Part shown: positions 35,029 to 43,351 of the stretch, piece after piece
How the letters are laid out: every line of letters starts with the position of its first letter
Numbering within the stretch: position 1 is the first letter of the stretch
DNA from: Gallionella sp.
Lineage (GTDB): Bacteria; Pseudomonadota; Gammaproteobacteria; Burkholderiales; Gallionellaceae
Length of the DNA stretch: 64,000 nt
Direction: 5' to 3'
Assembly (NCBI GenBank): GCA_028687575.1
Contig: JAQTZW010000003.1
Coordinates: forward strand, 168,616-232,615
Notes under the pieces: generated by a model
Database searches by the model: none
What the model was told of the DNA's origin: nothing
The model's input: the letters and a program-made list of their open reading frames with translations, nothing else
Position numbers and translations under genes: made by a program

Positions 35029-36011
35029 GTATTTTCCTTGGTAAGGCGGCCTGATAGCACGGCGGGCAGGCTGAGCAGCCAGCCGGGTGAGGTGAGTGTG
35101 ACGCTGATCAGATGTCGCATTGGCAGCGACTGGCCGCGTCGCAGTCGGTGCAATACGCTGGCGGAAAAATGCCGGCCCAGTTGTTGCAGCTTGCTTTTCC
35201 TCAGTTGTTCGAGTTCCGGCTCATCCGGCAGCAGTTCACCGACGTGCTGCCAGTACTTGAAGTTCTGCGCCATCAGTTGGAACGCGCGTTCGTCGCCCCA
35301 CTGGCCGCCATCCTGATTCATTTGTGAGATGTTCACGCCCTTGCCCATCAGGGCTTCGACCCGGTTGCAAAAACCGATCTTGCCGGCGGCTCGCAGCGCC
35401 TTTATCCAGACGATTTCATCTTCGCCCAGCACTAGACCTACTGGGAAACGAAGGTTCCTTATCACACGATTGCTGCACACCACGGACGAAGTTTGTACCA
35501 AATGGTCGCTCATTACTGGCAGTAGAAAGTTGCCACGGTATTCGTACAGCCCCGCAGCCTCATCCAGACAACGGTGCTGACTGCCGGGGAATTCCAGCAT
35601 CGCGAACTTGCCGGTCGGCCACTCGCCGCGCTGATGGTCGGCGAAATAAAATTCGTAGCCCTGCTCGTAAAGTCGTTGGGCATGGGCTAGATGATGCGAT
35701 GACCACTCATCGTCGGAATCCATGAAGGCGATCTGGTTCACCCCGTCAGGGACATTGTCCAGTCCGGTGTTGCGCGCCGTTGCGGCACCTGCATTAGGCT
35801 GTTCGATGATGCGCAGGCAATCCTCATGAGCTGGAAAATGTTCTGCAACAATCTGTCGCGCGGGCACCGGTGAGCCATCATCCACAATCAGTACTAACGG
35901 TCTTGCGACCTCCTGCTGAGCGAGGATGGAACGAATGGCGCGCACCAGCGGCTCGGCGCTGCGCTGGTAGAACGGAATGATGACGGCGATGGTGGCGGGG
36001 CTGACGGTCAT
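35025..36011 (-). CDS. Glycosyltransferase family 2
   Basis: 328 residues. GT-A features: IAVIIPFYQRSAEPLVRAIRSILAQ, VDDGSPVPA, AATARNTGLD and the DxD site FMDSDDEW (about 105). The C-terminal part has arginine-rich helices and a hydrophobic patch (SPGWLLSLPAVLSG) that may associate with the membrane. First gene of the minus-strand GT2-GT4-FkbM set. Confidence 0.87.
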   Translation of the reverse strand: MTVSPATIAVIIPFYQRSAEPLVRAIRSILAQQEVARPLVLIVDDGSPVPARQIVAEHFPAHEDCLRIIEQPNAGAATARNTGLDNVPDGVNQIAFMDSDDEWSSHHLAHAQRLYEQGYEFYFADHQRGEWPTGKFAMLEFPGSQHRCLDEAAGLYEYRGNFLLPVMSDHLVQTSSVVCSNRVIRNLRFPVGLVLGEDEIVWIKALRAAGKIGFCNRVEALMGKGVNISQMNQDGGQWGDERAFQLMAQNFKYWQHVGELLPDEPELEQLRKSKLQQLGRHFSASVLHRLRRGQSLPMRHLISVTLTSPGWLLSLPAVLSGRLTKENT

Positions 36012-36074
36012 GCGGGGCTCGTTGGCGGAAACGGGCCGGATTATAGCGCATGGCGCGTCATGCGCCGGAAGCGG

Positions 36075-36815
36075 TTATTTGTCGTTCGTCAGGCCTTGGC
36101 TTGCCGCCGCCGGGCGCACTTCCGGGAAATAGACCACTTTCAGGGAGTTGCCGAGGTTCTGTGACCAAGTCAGGCCATCGCTGCGACCGAGTTGATTCCA
36201 GTATTCCATGATGGTCGTGTCGTAGGCGTCTATCGCTGTTGGATAACGACTGGCATCGTAGCGTTCGTCGTGGCGGAAGGTGTTGATGTCCATACGCGGC
36301 TTTTGCGGCGCGTTGGTCGCGATGTGGCCGATGCACAGGCCGACCAGCGGGAAGGTCAGTGGGGGCAGTTCCAGCAACTCTATCATCGCCTGCGGGTTGC
36401 GGCGGATTCCGCCGATGGGCACGATGCCCAGGCCCAGCGCGCGCGCCGCCATCATCAGGTTGGCAAGCGTGATACCGGCATCCACGGCGGCGACGCCAAA
36501 GCCTTCCATGCTCTCGTGGATGACCTGTTGTTGGCCGGTTTTTTCCACGCCGAGGCGGGTCTTGTTGAAATCTATCACCAGCGTGATGAATACCGGCGCC
36601 TGTGCGATCCACGGCTGACCGCCGGCCAGTTCGGCGATGCGCGCGCGGCGCACGGCATCGCGTACCACTACCAGCGAGATCTCCTGCGCGTTCATCGAGG
36701 TGGGGCCGCGCCATGCGGCCTGGATGATCTCGTCCAGCATCTGGTCGGTGACGGGTTGGTCGGTATAGCTGCGGCTGCTGCGATGGGATTTCAGGAGATT
36801 CAGGGTGTCGTTCAT
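36075..36815 (-). CDS. NfsA-like oxygen-insensitive NAD(P)H nitroreductase
   Basis: 246 residues. The nitroreductase/flavin reductase fold is shown by SHRSSRSYTDQPV (FMN phosphate-binding arginines) near the N-terminus, AAWRGPTSMNAQEISLVVV, AVDAGITLANLMMAARALGLGIVPIGGIR, and the C-terminal YNQ-like arm. FMN-dependent reduction of quinones or nitro compounds in the cytosol; physiological substrate unknown. It lies 30 bp downstream of the response regulator gene and may be cotranscribed. Confidence 0.85.
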   Translation of the reverse strand: MNDTLNLLKSHRSSRSYTDQPVTDQMLDEIIQAAWRGPTSMNAQEISLVVVRDAVRRARIAELAGGQPWIAQAPVFITLVIDFNKTRLGVEKTGQQQVIHESMEGFGVAAVDAGITLANLMMAARALGLGIVPIGGIRRNPQAMIELLELPPLTFPLVGLCIGHIATNAPQKPRMDINTFRHDERYDASRYPTAIDAYDTTIMEYWNQLGRSDGLTWSQNLGNSLKVVYFPEVRPAAASQGLTNDK

Positions 36816-36845
36816 GTTGTGCTTGCGGGTCAGGTTGTCACGGGG

Positions 36846-38018
36846 TTAGAACAGATCAATGCCGCCATTGTCGTCGTTCTGCCGCAACGAATCCAGCACG
36901 GCATCGAATTTCCCTTCTGACTGGATGTGCGCCACTTCCAGCAGGTCGAGGATTTTGTTCACTGAGACAAACATATTCTTGCTGAGTTGGTCTTCCTGTT
37001 GGGCGCTGGTGCCCAGCCAAGTGAAGGTTTTTTCCGTGTTGTCCACCAGTTCCTGCAACAGGATGCGGGTGTCGGCCTGCAGGGTGCGGTTCATCTCGCG
37101 CAGGGTCTCAACCGCGTAGTAGTTGGTAGTCAGCGCGACCTGAAACTGTTCCGCGCGCTCGTGCGAGGTCTGGCGCATCGCCACGTTGTCGCACAAGGTA
37201 TCGGTCATCTCGGCCAGCATGGTGATGTTGTCGCGCAGTCGGCCCGTGCTTTCGGTTTCCTCGGTGGGCATGTTCTCGATGATCAGCGACACTCGGTCGT
37301 AATTGACCACCATCTTTTGCTTGAACTGGAAAATGCGCCCCATGCTGGCCGACTGCTGCAGTATGGTTTGCTCAACTTCCCCGGCTTCGCCCTGCGATGA
37401 CAGTAGTGTGGATGTCTGGCCGTTGCGGATCAGCACGGTGCATTCCAGTCCGAACAACTTGATGGCGGCGATTAGTTGCGCGCCTAGCGCTTCCGGAGTG
37501 CTGCAGTTCAGGCTGGCCTTCATGAAATGTTGCAGCACGCCGCTTTCGCCTACTGCCGACAGGAAGTTCATCGCCATGCTTTGCAGGGTATCCTTCTCGG
37601 ATTTCAGGTTGTGCGTCTCCTGTCTTTGCTGGATGGCGAGCGACACTTTGCGCAACAGAATGTCCTTGACCACCGGCTTGGAGATGATGTCGTTGCCGCC
37701 GGCATCGAAGGCCTGCAACTGATCCTGTTCCAGCTCATTGGCGGTGGCGAAGATGATCGGGATGTCGGTGAATTCGCGCAGTTTTCGGCAGGTTTCAAAG
37801 CCATCCATGTCCGGCATCATCATATCGAGCAGCACCAGGTCGGGCAGTTTTTCCCGGCAGATTCTGAGGGCTTCATCACCGGAATTGGCTGTTTCTACGT
37901 CGAACTGTTTGGCCAGTGCGGTGCGATGCAGGGTGCGGGTGATCCGCTCGTCGTCCACCACCAGCACCCTGCCGCTTATCTCTTTGGCGGTGTCGTATGT
38001 TGTGAAATCGTTGCCCAA
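36846..38018 (-). CDS. Orphan response regulator with C-terminal helical/GAF-like module
   Basis: 390 residues. Receiver domain 17-135: VLVVDDERI acidic pocket, DLVLLDMMMPDMDGFE with the phosphoacceptor Asp near residue 68, and SKP lysine near 117. The middle (about 160-290) looks like a degenerate GAF-type sensor (ALGAQLIAAIKLFGLECTVLI), followed by long helices that could form a coiled coil. No DNA-binding or GGDEF/EAL motif is seen. No kinase gene is adjacent. Output is unknown. Confidence 0.78.
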   Translation of the reverse strand: MGNDFTTYDTAKEISGRVLVVDDERITRTLHRTALAKQFDVETANSGDEALRICREKLPDLVLLDMMMPDMDGFETCRKLREFTDIPIIFATANELEQDQLQAFDAGGNDIISKPVVKDILLRKVSLAIQQRQETHNLKSEKDTLQSMAMNFLSAVGESGVLQHFMKASLNCSTPEALGAQLIAAIKLFGLECTVLIRNGQTSTLLSSQGEAGEVEQTILQQSASMGRIFQFKQKMVVNYDRVSLIIENMPTEETESTGRLRDNITMLAEMTDTLCDNVAMRQTSHERAEQFQVALTTNYYAVETLREMNRTLQADTRILLQELVDNTEKTFTWLGTSAQQEDQLSKNMFVSVNKILDLLEVAHIQSEGKFDAVLDSLRQNDDNGGIDLF

Positions 38019-38135
38019 GGCGTATGTCCCTTTAATTCATAGGTTTCTTGCTTAACAGTGTGGATTTCGGCACGACGCGCATATTCATTAGTGGTTTCCC
38101 TAAATTTTTGTCTGGCCAGTGTTGCAATCATATGC

Positions 38136-39074
38136 TCATGGTGGTGGCGGGTTCCTCGGTTGCATCGCTCGGGTGACCACAGCGGTGGTGAGGTGGGGGG
38201 CGAACAGTTCAATGAAGTCGTAAGTATATGCGCGCAGGAATTCGTTTTTGCGGATGGCGACGCGGGTAGTGCTGGAACCGAACAGGTGGCCGGCCTCTAT
38301 CATGCGTAATTTGCTGTCACGCTCAGGGATGAACGACATCTGCGCCAGAATGCCGACACCCAATCCCAGTTCTACATAGGTCTTGATCACGTCGGCATCT
38401 ATCGCGGTGAGTGCGATGTCCGGCGACAGGCCTGCCGCGCTGAAGGCGCGGTTGATCTTGCCGCGACCGGTGAAGGCGAAGTCATAGGTGATGATGGGGT
38501 AGCGGGCGAGGGCTTCCAGCGTCAGCGTCTTTTCCGCCAGCAGCGGGTGGTTGGGCGGTGTCACCACGCAGTGATGCCACTCGTAGCAGGGCAGCGTGAT
38601 CAGGTCGTCGTACAGCGCCAGACTCTCGGTGGCGATGCAGATGTCGGCTTCGCCGTTCAATACCTGTTCGGCAATCTGCGTCGGGCTGCCCTGATGTAAT
38701 CCCAGCTTGACCTTGGGATAGCGTGCCATGAATTTCTTCACCACCGGGGGGAGCGCATAGCGCGCCTGAGTGTGGGTGGTGGCGATGGTCAGGTGGCCGC
38801 TGTCCCTGGCGTGGAATTCGTCGGCGTACTGCCTGAGATTCTCGGCATCGAGCAGCATGCGCTGGGCGATGGTCAACAGGCCCTTGCCCGGTTCGGTGAT
38901 GGCGGCGATACGCTTGCCGTTGCGCACGAAAATCTCCAGGCCCAGCTCCTCTTCCAGCAATTTGATCTGCTTGCTGATGGCGGGCTGTGTGGTGTGCAGC
39001 GCTTCCGCTGCTGCGGAAATCTTCAGATCACGTCGGACGACTTCGTTGAGGTAGCGCAGTTGCTGGAGATTCAT
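38136..39074 (-). CDS. cysB: LysR-family regulator CysB
   Basis: 312 residues. N-terminal winged HTH MNLQQLRYLNEVVRRDLKIS with AAEALHTTQPAISKQI is CysB/Cbl type, followed by a periplasmic-binding-like effector domain (TTHTQARYALPPVVKKF is diagnostic for CysB). CysB activates sulfate assimilation genes with N-acetylserine as inducer. It is divergent from the sulfur operon that follows, a natural target. The short leader to the operator-like repeat suggests autoregulation. Confidence 0.93.
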   Translation of the reverse strand: MNLQQLRYLNEVVRRDLKISAAAEALHTTQPAISKQIKLLEEELGLEIFVRNGKRIAAITEPGKGLLTIAQRMLLDAENLRQYADEFHARDSGHLTIATTHTQARYALPPVVKKFMARYPKVKLGLHQGSPTQIAEQVLNGEADICIATESLALYDDLITLPCYEWHHCVVTPPNHPLLAEKTLTLEALARYPIITYDFAFTGRGKINRAFSAAGLSPDIALTAIDADVIKTYVELGLGVGILAQMSFIPERDSKLRMIEAGHLFGSSTTRVAIRKNEFLRAYTYDFIELFAPHLTTAVVTRAMQPRNPPPP

Positions 39075-39093
39075 GGCTGACTTTTATATTCCA

Positions 39094-39124
39094 AATGGTT
39101 ATAAAGTGCTAACAGAATACCATT
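39094..39124. promoter_or_regulatory. Candidate CysB operator
   Basis: Inverted repeat AATGGT (39094-39099) and ACCATT (39119-39124) separated by 19 bp of AT-rich DNA, midway between cysB and the TSUP transporter gene. A TAGAAT -10 candidate lies at 39147-39152 without a good -35, as expected for an activator-dependent promoter. Assignment to CysB rests on position only. Confidence 0.4.
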
Positions 39125-39182
39125 AAGAATATTGATGGTGTCAAGGTAGAATGCGCGCCTGAATTGATAGGGGCGTCACAAA

Positions 39183-39968
39183 ATGGATTGGATGTATACC
39201 TTGTCCGGCTTTCTGGTCGGGTTGATTGTCGGGCTTACCGGCGTGGGTGGCGGTTCGCTGATGACCCCCCTGCTGGTGATGTTCTTCGGCGTATCGCCCG
39301 CCACTGCAGTCGGCACCGACTTGCTGTACGCTTCGCTGACCAAGACTGTCGGCGCATGGGTGCATGGCAAGCGCGGCACGGTTAACTGGAAAGTGGTCGG
39401 CTTGCTGGCTTTGGGTAGTCTGCCTGCTGCGCTGATTTCCATCCTGCTGCTGAAATATCTGGCGCTGGACGAGAAGACCTTGCGCAGCGTGGTGACCAGT
39501 GTGCTGAGCGTGGCCTTGCTGCTGACGGCAGCGGTGCTGCTGTTCAAGGAGCAGATCAAGAAGCTGTCGCGCCGCCGCGACGGCACGGTGTTCGAGCTGC
39601 ATCACCGTTATCTGCCGACAGCCACCATCGCCACCGGCGTGGTGGTCGGGGCGCTGGTCACGGTCTCCTCCATCGGTGCGGGCGTGTTGGGCACAGTGGC
39701 GTTGCTGTTTTTGTATCCGCGCATGCAGGCGGTCAAGGTGGTGGGAACGGACATCGCCCATGCGGTACCGCTGACGGCGTTTGCCGGCATGGGGCATCTG
39801 GCGCTGGGCACGGTAGACCTGGTGCTGCTGGGCAGTCTGTTGCTGGGCTCGTTGCCGGGTATCTATATCGGCAGCCACCTCTCCGCGAAAGTGCCGGAAA
39901 AGGTATTGCGCCCGCTGCTGGCGGTGATGCTGATGATTATTGGTTTAAAGATGGTGTTTTATAAATAA
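39183..39968 (+). CDS. TSUP (TauE/SafE) family anion transporter
   Basis: 261 residues, about eight hydrophobic segments, with the family repeats GLIVGLTGVGGGSLMTPLLVMFFGVSP at the N-terminus and VSSIGAGVLGTVALLFLYP in the second half. TSUP proteins move sulfite, sulfoacetate or related anions. As first gene of the sulfate assimilation operon it may import sulfate or release surplus sulfite; direction is not readable. No other sulfate transporter is in the window. Confidence 0.88.
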   Translation: MDWMYTLSGFLVGLIVGLTGVGGGSLMTPLLVMFFGVSPATAVGTDLLYASLTKTVGAWVHGKRGTVNWKVVGLLALGSLPAALISILLLKYLALDEKTLRSVVTSVLSVALLLTAAVLLFKEQIKKLSRRRDGTVFELHHRYLPTATIATGVVVGALVTVSSIGAGVLGTVALLFLYPRMQAVKVVGTDIAHAVPLTAFAGMGHLALGTVDLVLLGSLLLGSLPGIYIGSHLSAKVPEKVLRPLLAVMLMIIGLKMVFYK

Positions 39969-39977
39969 GGAAGAGTC

Positions 39978-40220
39978 ATGAGCGAGAACAAACCCAATAC
40001 ACCCAAACAGGTAAGCTGGTTTAACGGCTGCGGCGGACGCATCGGCGTGGTGGTTGCGCAGCAGGGCGAATATGCCTATATCGGCGCGGCACTGCGTCAT
40101 GACGAGGATGCGGATGTGGCGCACATTCTGGCCTATGGTGCGCGCTTCCCGCTGGAAGCGGCATTGCTGCTGCCTGTCTCCAAGTCCTATCCGGCGGACG
40201 CGTCGGCAGGGGATGCATGA
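39978..40220 (+). CDS. Small conserved protein of the sulfur operon
   Basis: 80 residues, cytosolic, starting MSENKPNTPKQVSWFNGCGGRIGVVV and rich in small residues. It is 10 bp from the transporter gene and overlaps cysI by 4 bp, so it is translationally coupled to the reductase. I do not recognise the family. Its single C-GG loop is not enough to suggest a cofactor. Confidence 0.65.
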   Translation: MSENKPNTPKQVSWFNGCGGRIGVVVAQQGEYAYIGAALRHDEDADVAHILAYGARFPLEAALLLPVSKSYPADASAGDA

Positions 40221-41959
40221 TGTATCGCTACGACCAGTTCGATCATCAGATCACCGCACAGCGCGTCGCGCAGTTCCGCGATCAGGTGCGCCGTCGCCTG
40301 TCGGGCGAGCTGACGGAAGACGAGTTCCGCATCCTGCGCTTGCAGAACGGCCTGTACATGCAGATCCATGCCTACATGATGCGCGTCGCCGTACCTTACG
40401 GTTTACTCAGTGCCCCACAAGTGCGCATGCTCGCGCACATCTCGCGCAAGTACGACCGCGATTACGGTCACTTCACTACGCGTCAGAACATCCAGTTCAA
40501 CTGGCTGAAACTGGAGGATGCGCCGGATGTGCTGGCCGATCTGGCCAGCGTTGAGATGCACGCCAACCAGACTTCGGGCAACTGCATCCGCAACATCACC
40601 TGCGACGAGTTCGCCGGTGTGGCGCGCGATGAAATCGTAGACCCGCGTCCCTATGCCGAACTACTGCGTCAGTGGAGCACCTTCCATCCAGAATTCGGTT
40701 ACCTGCCGCGCAAATTCAAGTTTGCCATGACAGGTGCAACGCATGACCGTGCCGCGATTGCCGTGAACGACATCGGTTTGCAGGCGGTGCGTAATGAACA
40801 GGGCGAAGTTGGTTTCCGCGTGCTGGTGGGCGGCGGGTTGGGGCGCACGCCGGTGATCGGTACCGAGATTGCCGCATTCGTTCCCTGGCAGCACATCATC
40901 ACCTATGCCGAATCCATCGTGCGCGTCTATAACGAACATGGCCGCCGCGACAATATGTACAAGTCGCGCATCAAGATACTGGTGAATGCCATCGGCATAG
41001 CGGAATTCCGCCGTCAGGTAGAGGAAGACTGGAAATTCACCAAGGATGGCCCTTGCACCGTCACGCGTGCGGAGCTTGATCGCATCGCGGCCTGCTTCAC
41101 GTCGCCCGCCTACGAGTCGCTGGCCGACCTGGACGTGGCGGCCTCGCAACCGGGCAATCAGGCGTTTGCCAACTGGCTGCACCGCAACGTCAAGCCGCAC
41201 AAGGTGGCAGGCTATGCCGCCGTGGTGCTGTCGCTGAAAAAAACCGGCATGGCGCCGGGCGATGCCACTGCGCGGCAGATGGATGCCGCCGCCGAACTGG
41301 CCGACCGCTACAGCTTCGGCGAATTGCGTGTCACTCACATGCAGAATCTGGTGCTGGCTGATGTCAAGCAGTCCGAACTGTTCGCGCTCTGGCAGCAAGC
41401 CAGTGAGCTGGATATGGCGACTCCCAATATCGGTCTGTTGACGGACATCATCTGCTGCCCGGGTGGCGATTTCTGCACACTGGCCAATGCGCGCTCCATT
41501 CCGCTGGCCAAGGCCATCGCCAAATGCTTCGACGACATTGATTTCCTGCATGACATTGGCGACCTGGATCTCAACATCTCGGGTTGCGTGAACGCCTGCG
41601 CGCACCACCATGTCGGTCACATCGGCATTCTCGGTGTGGAAAAGAGCGGCGAGGAGTGGTATCAGGTCACCATAGGCGGCGATCAGGGCAACCACAGCGC
41701 GATCGGCAAGGTGATAGGCCGCTCGTTCAGTTTCGGTCAAGTTCCGGAAGTGCTGGCGCGCCTGTTGCAGGTGTATGTGCGTGAGCGTTTCGACGACGAG
41801 CGCTTCATAGACACCTTGCGCCGCATCGGTGCCGATCCGTTTAAGGAGTATGTCTATGCAACGCCCATCGAGGATTGCAAGGGGCTGGCCGGGCCGGAAT
41901 ACGATTTGCTGAAACAGGGCACGCCTTACGACATGCCTTATTATTCGCCGAGGTTTTAA
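40217..41959 (+). CDS. cysI: Assimilatory sulfite reductase, siroheme hemoprotein (CysI type)
   Basis: 580 residues with the duplicated nitrite/sulfite reductase fold. The [4Fe-4S]-siroheme ligands are C414 and C420 in CCPGGDFC and C457 and C461 in SGCVNACAHH. LQNGLYMQIHAYMMRV and FTTRQNIQFNW are ferrodoxin/hemoprotein half-domain signatures. Reduces sulfite to sulfide. No cysJ flavoprotein is adjacent; electrons probably come from ferredoxin or the DUF934 partner. cobA at the end of the operon supplies the siroheme precursor. Assignment to sulfite rather than nitrite rests on the cysH/D/N context. Confidence 0.9.
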   Translation: MMYRYDQFDHQITAQRVAQFRDQVRRRLSGELTEDEFRILRLQNGLYMQIHAYMMRVAVPYGLLSAPQVRMLAHISRKYDRDYGHFTTRQNIQFNWLKLEDAPDVLADLASVEMHANQTSGNCIRNITCDEFAGVARDEIVDPRPYAELLRQWSTFHPEFGYLPRKFKFAMTGATHDRAAIAVNDIGLQAVRNEQGEVGFRVLVGGGLGRTPVIGTEIAAFVPWQHIITYAESIVRVYNEHGRRDNMYKSRIKILVNAIGIAEFRRQVEEDWKFTKDGPCTVTRAELDRIAACFTSPAYESLADLDVAASQPGNQAFANWLHRNVKPHKVAGYAAVVLSLKKTGMAPGDATARQMDAAAELADRYSFGELRVTHMQNLVLADVKQSELFALWQQASELDMATPNIGLLTDIICCPGGDFCTLANARSIPLAKAIAKCFDDIDFLHDIGDLDLNISGCVNACAHHHVGHIGILGVEKSGEEWYQVTIGGDQGNHSAIGKVIGRSFSFGQVPEVLARLLQVYVRERFDDERFIDTLRRIGADPFKEYVYATPIEDCKGLAGPEYDLLKQGTPYDMPYYSPRF

Positions 41960-41963
41960 CGAC

Positions 41964-42476
41964 ATGATAATCAAAGATAAAAGTATCATTTCGGACGACT
42001 GGGTCGTGCTGCGTCTGGCCGAAACAGATGCGCCCGAGTCCGTGAACGTCCCGGCAGGCCGCGTCATCGTGCCGCTGGCGGTGTGGCTGGCGCAGCGCGA
42101 TGCGCTCGAAACGCGCGCCGAGCTGGGCGCCGAACTGGGCGTATGGCTGCAAAGCGACCAGCGCGCCGAGGCGTTGCAGGGCGATGTGGAAAGATTCGCG
42201 GTGATCGCGGTGGACTTCCCACGTTTTGGCGACGGGCGCGGCTATTCCATCGCCTACCACTTGCGCAACCGGCTGCATTATCGCGGCGAGCTGCGCGCCA
42301 TCGGCGACGTGCTGCGCGACCAGATGTTCTACATGCAGCGCGTCGGCTTCAACGCTTTTGCGCCGCGCGCGGGCAAGGACATCCATGAGGCGCTGAAGAG
42401 TCTGGACGATTTTTCCGAGGTCTATCAGGCATCGAGTGACGAAGCGCAGCCCTTGTTCCGGCGGGTGGAACGCTAA
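41964..42476 (+). CDS. DUF934 protein (sulfite reductase-associated)
   Basis: 170 residues, DUF934 family: NVPAGRVIVPLAVWLAQRDAL and VDFPRFGDGRGYSIAYHLRNR are typical. DUF934 proteins are encoded immediately after CysI-type reductases in many alpha- and betaproteobacteria and are presumed to assist that enzyme, but the role is unproven. No cofactor-binding motif is visible. Four bp from cysI. Confidence 0.88.
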   Translation: MIIKDKSIISDDWVVLRLAETDAPESVNVPAGRVIVPLAVWLAQRDALETRAELGAELGVWLQSDQRAEALQGDVERFAVIAVDFPRFGDGRGYSIAYHLRNRLHYRGELRAIGDVLRDQMFYMQRVGFNAFAPRAGKDIHEALKSLDDFSEVYQASSDEAQPLFRRVER

Positions 42477-42477
42477 A

Positions 42478-42566
42478 CCCCTCCCAAGGCCCCTCGCTAC
42501 GCTCTCCCCTTATCAGGGGAGGGGCTGCTTGGCTCTCCCCCTGGCAAGGGGGAGTTGGAGGGGGTT
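42478..42566 (+). repeat. Dispersed intergenic repeat, copy 1
   Basis: GC-rich element between DUF934 and cysH with two hairpins (CTCCCCTTATCAGGGGAG and CTCCCCCTGGCAAGGGGGAG). The reverse complement of 60451-60530 shows the same order of blocks (CGCTACGCTCTCCC, GGCTCTCCCCCTG, CAAGGGGGAG, TGGAGGGGGTT), so the two are copies of one repeat family in opposite orientations. Confidence 0.7.
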
Positions 42567-42604
42567 ATGAATAGCCTTAAGCAAGTCAAAAATGGATGAA
42601 TTTT

Positions 42605-43312
42605 ATGAGCGACCTGAACCAAAAAATTGAACAAACCAAAGCCTTGCTGGCCGAGGCGGTGCGGGATTACTCCCCGGTCTGTTTCGCCAACAGCCTGGGG
42701 GCGGAGGACATGGTGCTGACCGACCTGATCGCCCGCTTCCAGCCGGACATCGAGATGTTCATTCTGGACACCGGGCGACTGCCACCGGAGACTTACGAAC
42801 TGATGCAGGCGGTGGGTACGCGTTACAATGCGCCGCTCAAAGTGTATTTCCCCGAATCGCAGGCGGTCGAGGCCTATGTCGCGCAACATGGTGTGAACGG
42901 TTTTTACGACAGCGTGGAGAATCGCAAGGCCTGCTGTTTCGTGCGCAAGGTCGCACCGCTGAAGCGCGCGCTGGCCGGCAAAAAGGCCTGGATCACCGGC
43001 ATGCGCCGCGACCAGGCAGTGACCCGCGACGGTCTGCAAGTGTCGTCGTTCGACGCCGACCACGGCCTGCAAAAGTTCAACCCGCTGCTGGACTGGAGCA
43101 ACGCCGAAGTCTGGCAGTATGTGAAGCAAAACGATGTGCCTTACAATAAGCTGCACGACCGCTTCTACCCCAGCATCGGTTGTGCACCCTGCACCCGCAA
43201 CGTGACGCCCGGCGAAGACATCCGCTCGGGCCGCTGGTGGTGGGAAAACCCGGAGAACAAGGAATGCGGATTGCATGTGAGCGGTGCTGTCATGCCGCTG
43301 AAAAAGGCCTGA
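42605..43312 (+). CDS. cysH: Assimilatory APS reductase (CysH, [4Fe-4S] type)
   Basis: 235 residues from ATG 42605 (GGATGA five bases upstream; in-frame ATG at 42596 is an alternative). The iron-sulfur cysteines that separate APS reductases from PAPS reductases are present: C110/C111 in KACCFVRK and C193/C196 in CAPC; the catalytic Cys is C221 in KECGLH. PP-loop core LGAEDMVLTDLIARF. Reduces adenylylsulfate to sulfite with thioredoxin. Absence of an APS kinase gene (cysC) agrees with direct use of APS. Confidence 0.93.
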   Translation: MSDLNQKIEQTKALLAEAVRDYSPVCFANSLGAEDMVLTDLIARFQPDIEMFILDTGRLPPETYELMQAVGTRYNAPLKVYFPESQAVEAYVAQHGVNGFYDSVENRKACCFVRKVAPLKRALAGKKAWITGMRRDQAVTRDGLQVSSFDADHGLQKFNPLLDWSNAEVWQYVKQNDVPYNKLHDRFYPSIGCAPCTRNVTPGEDIRSGRWWWENPENKECGLHVSGAVMPLKKA

Positions 43313-43351
43313 GCGCCGCAAGAAACGTGATTTAACAGAAAGAAGACAACC

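Noticed and set aside
36058..36714. Alternative frame over the nitroreductase gene
   Set aside because: Arg/Pro/His-rich frame-shifted shadow; the other frame has clear FMN-binding motifs.
40661..42067. Long open frame antisense to cysI
   Set aside because: Mirror of a strongly supported sulfite reductase gene; composition artefact.
42478..42566. CRISPR-like repeat
   Set aside because: Only hairpin blocks of one element; no regularly spaced direct repeats, spacers or cas genes anywhere in the window.
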